NCBI GenBank assembly: GCA_963798865.1
Contig: CAWCVZ010000009.1
Location: forward strand, 649,881 to 713,880
From: RBG-16-34-14 sp963798865
Lineage (GTDB): Bacteria; Bacteroidota; Ignavibacteria; Ignavibacteriales; Ignavibacteriaceae
Reading direction: 5' to 3'
Length of the DNA: 64,000 bases
In this document: in pieces, positions 53,475-62,839 of the stretch
How positions within the stretch are numbered: position 1 is the stretch's first letter
Layout: the number at the start of each line of letters is the position of its first letter
The notes under the pieces: model-generated
Database searches by the model: none
Told to the model about the DNA's origin: nothing
Seen by the model: the letters and a program-made list of their open reading frames with translations, nothing else
Program-made: the position numbers and the translations under genes

Positions 53475-55175
53475 TTAAGACTTCATTCTATTGCCCTGCT
53501 CTTCATGTATAAAGAGCCAGGAACAGATTTTCCCGATATTTATATCTTCAAAATTATTCCAGTAATCTTTTGTTCTAACATGCATCGAACTTGTATCTGT
53601 AAGAGAAATAGATTCTGCTTCATCAATCAAATCTGAAATCCTGGTTTTCCATTTCTGCATGTTGAATACACGAAGATCAACCCAGCCTTCATTTGCCCAG
53701 GTGTTTATATTTTTTTCATTCACATCAAGAATATTTTCTCCCCTGAATGCCGGAATTTTTATTATGCTTCCTCTTAAAAGAGATTCTCCATTCGGAAGTA
53801 AAACAGGAATTCCGATTGAAAGAATTTCATTTCTTAAATCATTATCATTAACAATAATATCAAAACTCTTTTCAGAAAGCTCGCCTGGAGTTTTGCTGAG
53901 AATATCTTTCATTGTTTTATTAAACATTCTTAAAAGATGAATTTCATAAAGCAGCTTTGAAAGTCTCGGCGGACCAAGAAGCTCAAATGCAATGCTTGGT
54001 TTGTTATATTTCTTTTCAAGCTCGGCAAGTTTTTTAACCGCCATATGCTGCATATAACCTGCACGGTAAGTAGGTTCAAGAGTTGCGTGATCAAGAGCGC
54101 TTACAATATCGTGTCCTGTGTTTCCACCTTTAACTTCAAAGAGAACAACATCGGCAATCTCTTCGGGAGTGACAAATTCCATCTGCTTTTGTGCAGTTAT
54201 TGTTTCAAATTCACCGCGGGAGAAAATTCCATTCTCACCGGTATCAATAAAAACGGAATTGAGTTTTTTATCAGTCGTTTTATATGTTTTATCGGAACAG
54301 ATTATAAATTTATCTTTTAAAGGAATAGCTTCTGTTACAGGGATGTCGGAAATCTCAATCGGTTTGCCTCTTCTTTTTATTTCACCGAATTCAATTCTCT
54401 TCCAGGCAATTGCTGCTGTAGGTTTTATTTCTTTTGTAATTGCCCCGCCGGGAGTTCTGCCCATTAAAAAGAGAAGCAGTGTGTGTGCACCTGCGATTGA
54501 AGATTTACTTAACAGAACTCTTGATGGCTTTTCTTCGCTGTGAGTGTAAGGAATATTTAAACCCATTCCACCTGTACCGCTTGTTCCAATCTTAATATAA
54601 ATATTTGTCTCTACTTCACTCATGCTGCTGTAAAGGATTTGAATGTGTCTTATCAGCTGTGGAATATAAAGTGTGCAAAGAAGTTTTTCAGTTTCTTCAA
54701 TAAGATTATCATATCCAGCTTTATTATTAATAGCCTTTGTAATATTTCTGTATGTGGAATAAACATCCTGGTAAGCAATTGCAGTTGCGGTGTTAATACA
54801 ATCAACAATTATATCAGGCTTATACTTTGTTAATAATTTATTGATTGAAGAATTTTTCAGTATCTCTTCACTAAGCTCTTCCATAGTGTCCTGCATTATT
54901 ATTTTTCTTTTTGCAGGATCATTTAACAAAGCAAGGCGGTTTTCATTTTTAAATTCATCTCTTACAAAGATGTCCCCGCCGTAAGGAATAAAAAAATCTT
55001 TTCCTTTTTCAGGGAATTCCTCAATAAATTTTTTAACAGCTTGTTCAGCTTCTGAAAGAAACAGGGAGGTAATAATAATTCTTTTTGGATTTTCAGGTAC
55101 TAATTTTCTTGCAACAGCACTTCCTACTAATCCAAACCCGCCTAACACCAACACTGTTTTATTTAATATGTCCAT
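53475..55175 (-). CDS. NAD-binding Rossmann-fold protein (SDR/epimerase-like), large
   Basis: 566 residues from ATG 55175 (AAAGGGGA upstream; an earlier in-frame start is less likely). It opens TVLVLGGFGLVGSAVARKLV, a GxxGxxG dinucleotide site, and has PDIIVDCINTATAIAYQDVY and TSGTGGMGLNIPYTHSEEKPSR (with YTHSEEK resembling the YxxxK region of short-chain dehydrogenases). The following 300 residues are not assigned to a known domain by eye. Such long SDR-like proteins are annotated only as short-chain dehydrogenase in relatives. Cytoplasmic; no operon partner. Confidence 0.72.
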   Translation of the reverse strand: MDILNKTVLVLGGFGLVGSAVARKLVPENPKRIIITSLFLSEAEQAVKKFIEEFPEKGKDFFIPYGGDIFVRDEFKNENRLALLNDPAKRKIIMQDTMEELSEEILKNSSINKLLTKYKPDIIVDCINTATAIAYQDVYSTYRNITKAINNKAGYDNLIEETEKLLCTLYIPQLIRHIQILYSSMSEVETNIYIKIGTSGTGGMGLNIPYTHSEEKPSRVLLSKSSIAGAHTLLLFLMGRTPGGAITKEIKPTAAIAWKRIEFGEIKRRGKPIEISDIPVTEAIPLKDKFIICSDKTYKTTDKKLNSVFIDTGENGIFSRGEFETITAQKQMEFVTPEEIADVVLFEVKGGNTGHDIVSALDHATLEPTYRAGYMQHMAVKKLAELEKKYNKPSIAFELLGPPRLSKLLYEIHLLRMFNKTMKDILSKTPGELSEKSFDIIVNDNDLRNEILSIGIPVLLPNGESLLRGSIIKIPAFRGENILDVNEKNINTWANEGWVDLRVFNMQKWKTRISDLIDEAESISLTDTSSMHVRTKDYWNNFEDINIGKICSWLFIHEEQGNRMKS

Positions 55176-55451
55176 AGGGAAATCCCCTTTCAATAAATAT
55201 ATAATTACTACAGTAAACTTAGTGTAAAGTTTTTTGCGGGGCAATTTTTTTACTGATTATATGTTATTTTGAACCGGAAGATTTTGGTTTTAAATTTCAA
55301 AGTATAAATTACCAAATACCTGATTTTCTTTTTGGATTTTTATAAAGTTTGTTTCCAACATCTTATATTTATTGCTTAACAAACGGGGGATTATTAAATT
55401 GCGACACACTTTTTGTGTTATTTAATTATTTTTCTCCAATACAGGGTTCTA

Positions 55452-55922
55452 ATGAAAGTTACCGATATTCTTAAGGATGAATTCATTATTTCAGAATTGA
55501 AATCAAAGCAAAAAGAAGATGCAATTAATGAACTTATAGATCTTTTCAAAAATGATGATCGCGTTGTTGAAATAGAAAAAGTTAGAAGCGCTGTTCTTGA
55601 ACGTGAAAAGATTATGTCAACCGGGGTGGGAAAAGGTTTTGCAATCCCTCATGGAAAAACAGCAGCCGTTAATGAAATTATTGCAGCTTTTGGAAAGACA
55701 AAAACTCCAATTGAATATCAATCGCTTGATAATAAACCGGTTAATTTAGTCTTTCTCCTTGTAGGAAAAGATAATCTTGTAAGCACTCATATTAAATTGC
55801 TTAGCCGTATTTCAAGAATGATGAACAAAGATGATTTCAGAGAGAAACTTTTAAATGCAGGTTCTGCTAATGAAATTTTCGAGCTGTTCAAAAAAGAGGA
55901 AGAAAATTATTTTGAAGTTTAA
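55452..55922 (+). CDS. PTS EIIA domain protein, PtsN/fructose-type
   Basis: 156 residues from ATG 55452. Phosphoacceptor His in STGVGKGFAIPHGK, followed by FGKTKTPIEYQSLDNKPVNLVFLLVG and STHIKLLSRISRMM, the typical EIIA-Fru/Ntr pattern. The frame extends upstream to 55413 but without a start context. With no EIIB/EIIC genes nearby it is likely a regulatory EIIA (nitrogen-PTS type), phosphorylated by EI/HPr and controlling other proteins, not a transporter subunit (inference). Confidence 0.88.
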   Translation: MKVTDILKDEFIISELKSKQKEDAINELIDLFKNDDRVVEIEKVRSAVLEREKIMSTGVGKGFAIPHGKTAAVNEIIAAFGKTKTPIEYQSLDNKPVNLVFLLVGKDNLVSTHIKLLSRISRMMNKDDFREKLLNAGSANEIFELFKKEEENYFEV

Positions 55923-56005
55923 ATCTGGATTACCGGATACCGGAATCCGGATCTGAAAAATATTCAATATCAGGAATTTAAGATGATAAAGAATCCGGCA
56001 CTGGT

Positions 56006-57253
56006 ATGATTAAAGCTGTAACCGGTACAAAAGATATTCTTCCCGAGGAAATTCCTTCCTGGAAATTAATTGAACAAACAGTTGAAAAAATTTTCAGAAG
56101 CTTTAACTATAAAGAAATCAGGACTCCAATTTTTGAAGAAACATTTCTTTTTGCAAGAAGTATTGGCGAGGAAACAGATATTGTTGGAAAAGAAATGTAT
56201 TCTTTTATTGACCGCAGCGGAGCCAGTCTTACATTAAAACCTGAAATGACAGCTTCTGTTGTCCGGGCTTTTATAGAACACTCACTTGGTAAACAACAGC
56301 CATTAAATAAACTTTATTATATTTCGCCAATGTTCAGACAGGAAAGACCGCAGGCGGGAAGATTCAGGCAATTTCATCAGTTTGGTGCCGAAGCAATAGG
56401 AAGCGATTCGGTTTATCTTGATGTTGAAATGATTCAGATGGCTTATGAAATACTTAAATCAGCTGGATTAAAAGATCTTAATGTAAAAATAAATTCACTT
56501 GGAACTCCGGATTCAAGAGAAAAATATAAATTGAAACTAAAAGAATTTTTATCCGGTAAAAAAGATAAGCTTTCAGCAGAAAGCAAAAAAAGATTTGACA
56601 AAAATATTTTAAGAATATTCGACAGTAAAGATGAGAATGACAAAAGGATTATGAAAGACGCTCCATTAATTTTAGATAATCTGGATAGTGAAAGCAGTGA
56701 GAGTTTTGAAAATGTAAAGGGAATTTTAAAAACCTCCGAAATTCATTTTGAGGTTGATCCTTATTTAGTTAGAGGTTTGGATTATTATACAAAAACAACT
56801 TTTGAAATCGTTAGCGGAAAAGTCGGCTCGCAAAATGCTTTATGCGGCGGCGGAAGATATGATTTTTTAATTGAACAATTCAGCGGAGAGCATACTCCTG
56901 CTGTTGGTTTTGCTGCAGGTATTGAAAGAATTATTCTTGCCTGCGAGAATGAAAAATCACTTAATCTTCCTGAAGAAAAAATTGATTTATTTATTGTCAG
57001 ACTTGATGATGATCTTTCAAAAAAAGTTTTTGAGCTTGCATTTTTCTTCAGAAGAAAAAATTTATCTGTTGAATGTGATTATTTAAACCGGAGCGTAAAA
57101 GCTCAAATGAGAGAAGCAAACAGATTGAAAGCAAAATTTGTTTTATTTATTGGCGGCGATGAATACAAAGAGCAAAAAGCAAATCTAAAGAATATGAAAA
57201 CCGGTGAGCAACAAATGATTTCTTTGGATAAACCGGATTTAATAAAATTTTGA
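56006..57253 (+). CDS. hisS: histidyl-tRNA synthetase
   Basis: 415 residues, class II aminoacyl-tRNA synthetase. VTGTKDILPEEIPSWKLIE start, KEIRTPIFEETFLFARSIGEETDIV motif 1 region, MFRQERPQAGRFRQFHQFGAE motif 2, LVRGLDYYTKTTFE histidine-binding loop and GGGRYDFL / AAGIERI motif 3, then a C-terminal anticodon-binding domain (LDDDLSKKVFELAFFFRR). Charges tRNA-His. Followed after 29 bp by lgt on the same strand. Confidence 0.97.
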   Translation: MIKAVTGTKDILPEEIPSWKLIEQTVEKIFRSFNYKEIRTPIFEETFLFARSIGEETDIVGKEMYSFIDRSGASLTLKPEMTASVVRAFIEHSLGKQQPLNKLYYISPMFRQERPQAGRFRQFHQFGAEAIGSDSVYLDVEMIQMAYEILKSAGLKDLNVKINSLGTPDSREKYKLKLKEFLSGKKDKLSAESKKRFDKNILRIFDSKDENDKRIMKDAPLILDNLDSESSESFENVKGILKTSEIHFEVDPYLVRGLDYYTKTTFEIVSGKVGSQNALCGGGRYDFLIEQFSGEHTPAVGFAAGIERIILACENEKSLNLPEEKIDLFIVRLDDDLSKKVFELAFFFRRKNLSVECDYLNRSVKAQMREANRLKAKFVLFIGGDEYKEQKANLKNMKTGEQQMISLDKPDLIKF

Positions 57254-57282
57254 GTTTTGAGATTTGAGATTGAAAGGATTGA

Positions 57283-58176
57283 ATGTATCCCGAATTATTT
57301 AAAATAGGTCCCCTTACAGTTTACAGTTACGGCTTAATGCTGGGCATAGCTTTTATAACTGCAAGCTGGCTTCTTACCAAAGAGGTTGAAAGAAAAAAAC
57401 TCAACCCGAATATTGCAACTGAAATAACAATCATTGCAATAATATTCGGAATAGTCGGGGCAAAAATTTTTCATCTTTTTGAAAACTTTGATGAGTTCCT
57501 AAAAGATCCTATCGGTATGGCATTTTCACCCGGCGGTTTAACTTTTTATGGTGGATTGATTCTTGCGATTGTTGCCATATGGATTTACATAAAAAGAAAA
57601 AAAATTCCATTCCTTTATATTGCAGATGCTGCAGCTCCGGCACTTGCAATTGCTTATGGTATTGGCAGAATCGGATGTCATCTTGCGGGCGATGGCGATT
57701 ACGGTTTCCCGACTAATCTTCCGTGGGGGACTAATTATGAAAACGGAACTGTTCCTCCTTCTGTAATGTTCCAGGGTTCAGAAATTGCAAAAAATTATCC
57801 GAACGGAATTGTTCCCAATAATACCCCGCTACACCCGACACCTGTTTATGAATTTTTAATTTGCGTTGTTATTTTTTTTATTCTCTGGAGATTAAGAAAA
57901 AATGAATGGGTACAGGGAAGGCTTTTTATGATTTATCTTATTCTTATAAGTATAGAGAGATTTTCTGTTGAGTTTATAAGGCTTAACCCGAGAATATTAT
58001 TTGGTCTTTCAGAAGCTCAATTAATTTCTGTTTTATTATTTACAATTGGAGTGATTGGATTAATTTATTATTCAATGAATAAAGATTTAAAAAGATTTGT
58101 TCCTCCTCCGTTAAAACCAGATTCTAAAAAAGATATCTCAAATAACAAATCGCAAACTCCAAAACAAAAAACTTGA
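57283..58176 (+). CDS. lgt: prolipoprotein diacylglyceryl transferase
   Basis: 297 residues, about seven helices. Transfers diacylglycerol from phosphatidylglycerol to the lipobox Cys of prolipoproteins at the inner membrane. Signature blocks: YSYGLMLGIAFITASWLL, FSPGGLTFYGGLILAI, YGIGRIGCHLAGDGDYG (Lgt signature) and LHPTPVYEF (catalytic His), IERFSVEFIRLNPR. The hydrophilic C-terminal tail is basic. It serves the several lipoproteins encoded in this window. Confidence 0.96.
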   Translation: MYPELFKIGPLTVYSYGLMLGIAFITASWLLTKEVERKKLNPNIATEITIIAIIFGIVGAKIFHLFENFDEFLKDPIGMAFSPGGLTFYGGLILAIVAIWIYIKRKKIPFLYIADAAAPALAIAYGIGRIGCHLAGDGDYGFPTNLPWGTNYENGTVPPSVMFQGSEIAKNYPNGIVPNNTPLHPTPVYEFLICVVIFFILWRLRKNEWVQGRLFMIYLILISIERFSVEFIRLNPRILFGLSEAQLISVLLFTIGVIGLIYYSMNKDLKRFVPPPLKPDSKKDISNNKSQTPKQKT

Positions 58177-58245
58177 TATGAGATTAAAGATTTTCCCGAA
58201 GGGATGCCTCCGGCAAAGATTTGAAATTAGAGATTTGAGATTTCA

Positions 58246-58980
58246 ATGTCCTTAATCATTGGCCGTAAACCTGTACTTGAAGCTATAAATTCCGGGGAGA
58301 AAATTGAACAAGTTTATATTCTTTACGGACAGCAGGGTGGAATAGTAGAAACAATACAAATTGCAGCGAAGAAAAAGAGAATTAAATGTAATCTTGTTCC
58401 ACTCGAAAGATTCAGATCATTAACCAATAATCCAAATGCCCAGGGGGTGGCGGCAAAAAAATCAGAGCAAAAAATTTATTTACTTGAAGAAATAATTTCA
58501 TCCTCAAAAAAAACAAAGTATCCTCTTTTATTAATTTTAGATTCCATACAGGACACGCATAATGTTGGTGCAATTATAAGAACAGCAGAATGCAGCGGAG
58601 TTGATGGAATTATTTTAACAAAGCATAACTCGGCTCCTATTAATGAAACAGTAGTTAAAACTTCTGCGGGTGCAACTGAACATATAAAACTTTGCCAGGT
58701 TACAAACCTTGCACAAGCACTAAATCATTTAAAGGAAGAAGGCTTCTGGATAATAGGATCATCACTTTCTCAAAATTCAAAAGTTTATACAGAAGTTGAT
58801 TACAAAATTCCTTTAGCTATTGTTCTTGGCAACGAAGAAAAAGGAATTAGAAAACTTACTATTGATAATTGCGATTTGTTAATTAAAATTCCTATGCTGG
58901 GGAAGATACAATCATTAAATGTTTCTGTTTCAACAGGAATTATTCTTTTTGAAATTCTCCGGCAAAGAAACCTTCCGTAA
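58246..58980 (+). CDS. rlmB: SpoU/TrmH-type RNA 2'-O-methyltransferase, RlmB-like
   Basis: 244 residues. N-terminal substrate-binding domain (IIGRKPVLEAINSGEKIEQVYI, RFRSLTNNPNAQGVAAK) followed by a SPOUT trefoil-knot domain with LDSIQDTHNVGAIIRTAEC (motif 1), VLGNEEKGI (motif 2) and IPMLGKIQSLNVSVSTGI (motif 3). It most likely 2'-O-methylates guanosine in 23S rRNA (position 2251 in E. coli); other SpoU members methylate different sites, so the exact target is inferred. Confidence 0.92.
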   Translation: MSLIIGRKPVLEAINSGEKIEQVYILYGQQGGIVETIQIAAKKKRIKCNLVPLERFRSLTNNPNAQGVAAKKSEQKIYLLEEIISSSKKTKYPLLLILDSIQDTHNVGAIIRTAECSGVDGIILTKHNSAPINETVVKTSAGATEHIKLCQVTNLAQALNHLKEEGFWIIGSSLSQNSKVYTEVDYKIPLAIVLGNEEKGIRKLTIDNCDLLIKIPMLGKIQSLNVSVSTGIILFEILRQRNLP

Positions 58981-59136
58981 ATTTTCATTGCTTCTTCAGC
59001 TCTAATTATTTAAGTTTCATTTAGCTTTTGAATGCAAGGGGTTTATTATGAAGCAAACAAAGTCCCTCTTTTACAACCATGGAATTCTATATTTAATTCT
59101 AAATAAATTAATTAACCTTTTTTAGCGGGGTTCAAA

Positions 59137-60978
59137 ATGAAAAAGATATTAATTCTAAGTTTACTTTTTATTTCCAACCTTTCAGCTCAACAGTATTACT
59201 ATACATACTCAGAATTAAAAGGATTGGAAGATCAATCGAACAACACGCATCTGTTTTACAGATTATTTTATTATAAACTAGTCGGTCCTCCATTTGGAAC
59301 TGTACAATCAAATAGTATTTATAGATATGATCCAATTACAAATACTGAAACTTTCTTTTTATTTGATGGTTCTTTATTGCCAGATAATTATAAATCGGTT
59401 GAAGATTACGATTTTTGGGAAAATGATTTTGACAGATATATTTATGTATCTACTTATGTTTCAACGGAAGGGTTTCCCCAGGTTTACAGATATGATCAAA
59501 TGGATCCAATTTTTGCGCCGGATATCTGGGGATCAGGAAGAAATATTGAATTATCACGACAGGACACAAATAAAATAATTGTTTCTTTTTTTTCAAGTCC
59601 ATACAATAATTTTAAAAGTACAGATTGGGGAAATAACTGGGACACTCTTGCAAATGGCTATGAAATACTATCTGTCTCTCCTTTTAATGACAATATTATT
59701 TTTGCAAGCCAGTGGCCGACATTATTCAAGTCAACCGATGGTGGAATTTCTTTTAACATAGTTGATACCGGAAGGATATATTCAAATAATTTTATTTATG
59801 ATACTGATGAAACTCATATTTTTGCTTTAGACAATAGGCTTGGAAATCATTTAATGGTTTCCAATGATATTGGAAATGCTTTTAGCTGGGAAGAAAAATA
59901 CTTCAGTTCCAATTCAATTTTTATAAGTGTTGATTACTCACAATCAGGAAGCATCTATCTTGCAGACGGAAGATATATTTATCATTCATCGGATTATGGA
60001 GAAACATTTAGTGATTACAAAGTTTTAGATAGAAAAATTGTTGGCATTTACAAAAAACCCGCCTCTGATAAACTTTATGCAGCAACAAAATATGATTTGT
60101 ATGAAATAACCCCTAGTACAATAGTTTCGATAAAACATCTTCCTGTTGATCCGGAAATATTAAATTGGTATCCGCTTAAAACAGGAAACAAATGGGTTTA
60201 TGAAAACTCAATTGAGGCAGACAAGTACAGAAACAGTATTGAAGTTATAAAGGACACTTTAATCCAGGGGAAAAAATATTTTAAAGAAAAATATTTAAGT
60301 AATGAAACCACAAACTATTTTTATGAGAGAATTGATTCTTCCGATGGTAAAGTATACAGGAGAATTGGTGATTCGGATGTAGTGTACTATGATTTTACGG
60401 CAGACGTCGGAGATACAGTTCTCTTCGACAGGGGAAACGAATATGAATATGGATGGGTTCTGGAAAATCAGCAGTCCTTCAATGAATTTGGAATTAGTTC
60501 AACTTTAAGATTTTTCAATGTTCTTTTATATGGTTCGGGATACAGACTTTATTCATTCGTAAAAGATATTGGTTTATATAAAGATGAGGGCGGAGAAGTT
60601 CTGTACACACAGTCTTTGCTTAAAGGATTTATTAAAGATGGAATTGTTTATGGAGACACTTCCCTGGTAACTGTAGATGTAAGAGATCCCAAAAAAGTTC
60701 CTACTGAATTCTTTCTCTTTCAAAACTATCCCAATCCATTTAACCCGACAACAAATATCGGATTTCGGATTGCGAATTTCGGATTTGTAACATTAAGAGT
60801 TTACGATGTTTTAGGAAGGGAAGTTGCAACTCTTGTAAACGAAGAAAAACAGCCGGGAGAATATGAGGTTGAATTCAACCCGGCATCCGGTATCAAGAAT
60901 CTGGCATCAGGAATCTATTTCTACAAACTGCAAGCCGGGAGTTATTCATCAACAAAAAAAATGATTTATCTGAAATGA
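59137..60978 (+). CDS. T9SS-exported Asp-box protein, tandem paralogue 1
   Basis: 613 residues. Signal peptide (ILILSLLFISNLSAQ), then a beta-propeller-like region with Asp-box/BNR motifs (KSTDWGNNWDTL, KSTDGGISFNIV, HSSDYGETFSDY), a second beta domain (GNKWVYENSIEADKY...) and a C-terminal type A sorting domain: FQNYPNPFNPTTNIGF, VYDVLGREVATLVNEE, GIYFYKLQAGSYSSTKKMI. Exported across the outer membrane by T9SS and probably surface-linked. The sorting domain carries two segments unlike its paralogue (GFRIANFGFVTL; NPASGIKNLASGI) that look derived from a small DNA repeat. 13 bp before its paralogue. Confidence 0.85.
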   Translation: MKKILILSLLFISNLSAQQYYYTYSELKGLEDQSNNTHLFYRLFYYKLVGPPFGTVQSNSIYRYDPITNTETFFLFDGSLLPDNYKSVEDYDFWENDFDRYIYVSTYVSTEGFPQVYRYDQMDPIFAPDIWGSGRNIELSRQDTNKIIVSFFSSPYNNFKSTDWGNNWDTLANGYEILSVSPFNDNIIFASQWPTLFKSTDGGISFNIVDTGRIYSNNFIYDTDETHIFALDNRLGNHLMVSNDIGNAFSWEEKYFSSNSIFISVDYSQSGSIYLADGRYIYHSSDYGETFSDYKVLDRKIVGIYKKPASDKLYAATKYDLYEITPSTIVSIKHLPVDPEILNWYPLKTGNKWVYENSIEADKYRNSIEVIKDTLIQGKKYFKEKYLSNETTNYFYERIDSSDGKVYRRIGDSDVVYYDFTADVGDTVLFDRGNEYEYGWVLENQQSFNEFGISSTLRFFNVLLYGSGYRLYSFVKDIGLYKDEGGEVLYTQSLLKGFIKDGIVYGDTSLVTVDVRDPKKVPTEFFLFQNYPNPFNPTTNIGFRIANFGFVTLRVYDVLGREVATLVNEEKQPGEYEVEFNPASGIKNLASGIYFYKLQAGSYSSTKKMIYLK

Positions 60979-60991
60979 AAGGGGCAAGAAA

Positions 60992-62818
60992 ATGAATAAG
61001 ATTTTAATTATCGCTTTACTTTTTATTTCCAGCCTTTCAGCTCAGCAATACTATTATACTTTCTATGAATTAAAAGGAATGGAAGATGATAGTGGAAACA
61101 CACAGCTTTTTTACAGATTATATAACTTTCATTATAATTTTGGTTATTACCATTATTCAAAGGATATTTATAGATATAATCCCCTCACAAATTCTGAAAC
61201 CTTTTTTTTATCTGATGGCACTTGGTTGTCAGATACGGAAATATCAGTTGATGATTATGATTTTTGGGAAAATGATTATAAAAGATTTATTTGGGTTTCT
61301 ACTTATACTTCATTAGAGCCATTTCCGCAAGTCCATAGATATAATCAACAAGATCCAATATTTGCTCCGCCATTGTGGGGACTCGGAAAAAATATTGAAT
61401 TATCGCGTCAGGACACGAATATAATATTTGTTACGTTTGACACGTCCGACCTATTAAATTTTAAAAGTACAGATTGGGGAAATACCTGGGATACTTTGGC
61501 TCCCCAGTATCAAATTCTTTCAGTCTCACCTTTTAATCATAATTTTATTTTTGCAAGACAACCGATTGGTTTGTACAGATCATCAGATGGTGGATTGACT
61601 TTTTCAATCGTTGATACTTTTAATTACTACAATGCAAGGTTCTTTTATGATAAAGACTCTCTTCACATTTTTAGTTTGGTTAACAATAGATTAAAAGTTT
61701 CAAACAACCGAGGGAATGCTTTTAGCTGGACAGAAAGATACTCCAGTTCAAATCCGATTTTTATAAGTATTGATTATTCACAATCGGGCAGCATCTATCT
61801 TGCAGATGGAAGATATATTTATCACTCGACAGACTATGGAGAAACTTTTAATGAGTACAAAGTTTTGGATAGAAGAATTGTCGGTATCTATAAAAAGCCA
61901 AACTCAGATAAACTTTATGGTGCAACAAAATATGATCTTTATGAAATAACTCCGGATACATTAGCAATAATTAAGCACCTTCCGATTGATCCTGAAGAGT
62001 TTGAATGGTATCCGTTACAAGTTGGAAATGAGTGGATTTATGATAGGTATGAGGTTAATATATTTTCTTTTTATAATGGTAAATATATTAAAGAGGTTAT
62101 TGGAGATACACTTTTTTCAAATGACTTTTCATATTTCAAGATAAAAGAAACTGATATAGATACTTTCAGCAATCAATGGATCAGATATTCTTATTTAAGA
62201 ATTGATTCAACAAATGGAAGAGTTTATCAAAATTATTCTGGAGAGGATAAACAATTAGAAGATTTTTTAGCAGAATCTGGCGATACAATTTTTACAGATA
62301 ATGGATTTTTTCCTTGGTATTTTGTTGAAAGTGAAGAACCCTATAGTATATGGGGAATAGATTCCAGAAAAAGAAATTATTCGGCAGATTATCTGGCCTC
62401 TCATCACCATTCCTTGGTTAAAGAGATTGGTCTCTATAATTTATGGGAAAGTGAGGAGGGAGGTTATGAAATTAGACTTAATGGTTTTATAAGAGATGGA
62501 ATCATTTATGGCGACACAACCACAGTTGATGTAATGGACTTTGATGAATTACCCAAAGAATTTTCTCTCTCCCAAAACTATCCCAACCCATTTAATCCGT
62601 TAACAAAAATTAAATATTCAATTTCAAAAACAGGACAAGTTGTACTCAAGGTATATGATCTACTGGGGAGAGAAATAATAACATTAGTGAATGAGGAGAA
62701 ATCAAACGGAAGTTATGAAGTTGAATTTGATGCTTCTAACCTGAGCAGCGGTATTTATTATTATGAATTACAAGCTGGTGATTTTGTTCAGACAAATAAA
62801 ATGATTTTATTGAAATAA
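60992..62818 (+). CDS. T9SS-exported Asp-box protein, tandem paralogue 2
   Basis: 608 residues, closely related along most of its length to the preceding gene: signal peptide (ILIIALLFISSLSAQ), Asp boxes (KSTDWGNTWDTL, RSSDGGLTFSIV, HSTDYGETFNEY), nearly identical central block around SIYLADGRYIYHS, diverged beta domain (about residues 350-500), and a sorting domain LSQNYPNPFNPLTKIKY, VYDLLGREIITLVNEE, GIYYYELQAGDFVQTNKMI. AAAGGGG ribosome site. Surface or secreted protein of unknown ligand; a recent tandem duplication. Confidence 0.85.
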   Translation: MNKILIIALLFISSLSAQQYYYTFYELKGMEDDSGNTQLFYRLYNFHYNFGYYHYSKDIYRYNPLTNSETFFLSDGTWLSDTEISVDDYDFWENDYKRFIWVSTYTSLEPFPQVHRYNQQDPIFAPPLWGLGKNIELSRQDTNIIFVTFDTSDLLNFKSTDWGNTWDTLAPQYQILSVSPFNHNFIFARQPIGLYRSSDGGLTFSIVDTFNYYNARFFYDKDSLHIFSLVNNRLKVSNNRGNAFSWTERYSSSNPIFISIDYSQSGSIYLADGRYIYHSTDYGETFNEYKVLDRRIVGIYKKPNSDKLYGATKYDLYEITPDTLAIIKHLPIDPEEFEWYPLQVGNEWIYDRYEVNIFSFYNGKYIKEVIGDTLFSNDFSYFKIKETDIDTFSNQWIRYSYLRIDSTNGRVYQNYSGEDKQLEDFLAESGDTIFTDNGFFPWYFVESEEPYSIWGIDSRKRNYSADYLASHHHSLVKEIGLYNLWESEEGGYEIRLNGFIRDGIIYGDTTTVDVMDFDELPKEFSLSQNYPNPFNPLTKIKYSISKTGQVVLKVYDLLGREIITLVNEEKSNGSYEVEFDASNLSSGIYYYELQAGDFVQTNKMILLK

Positions 62819-62839
62819 TATACTATAAAAGGGGAAGCG

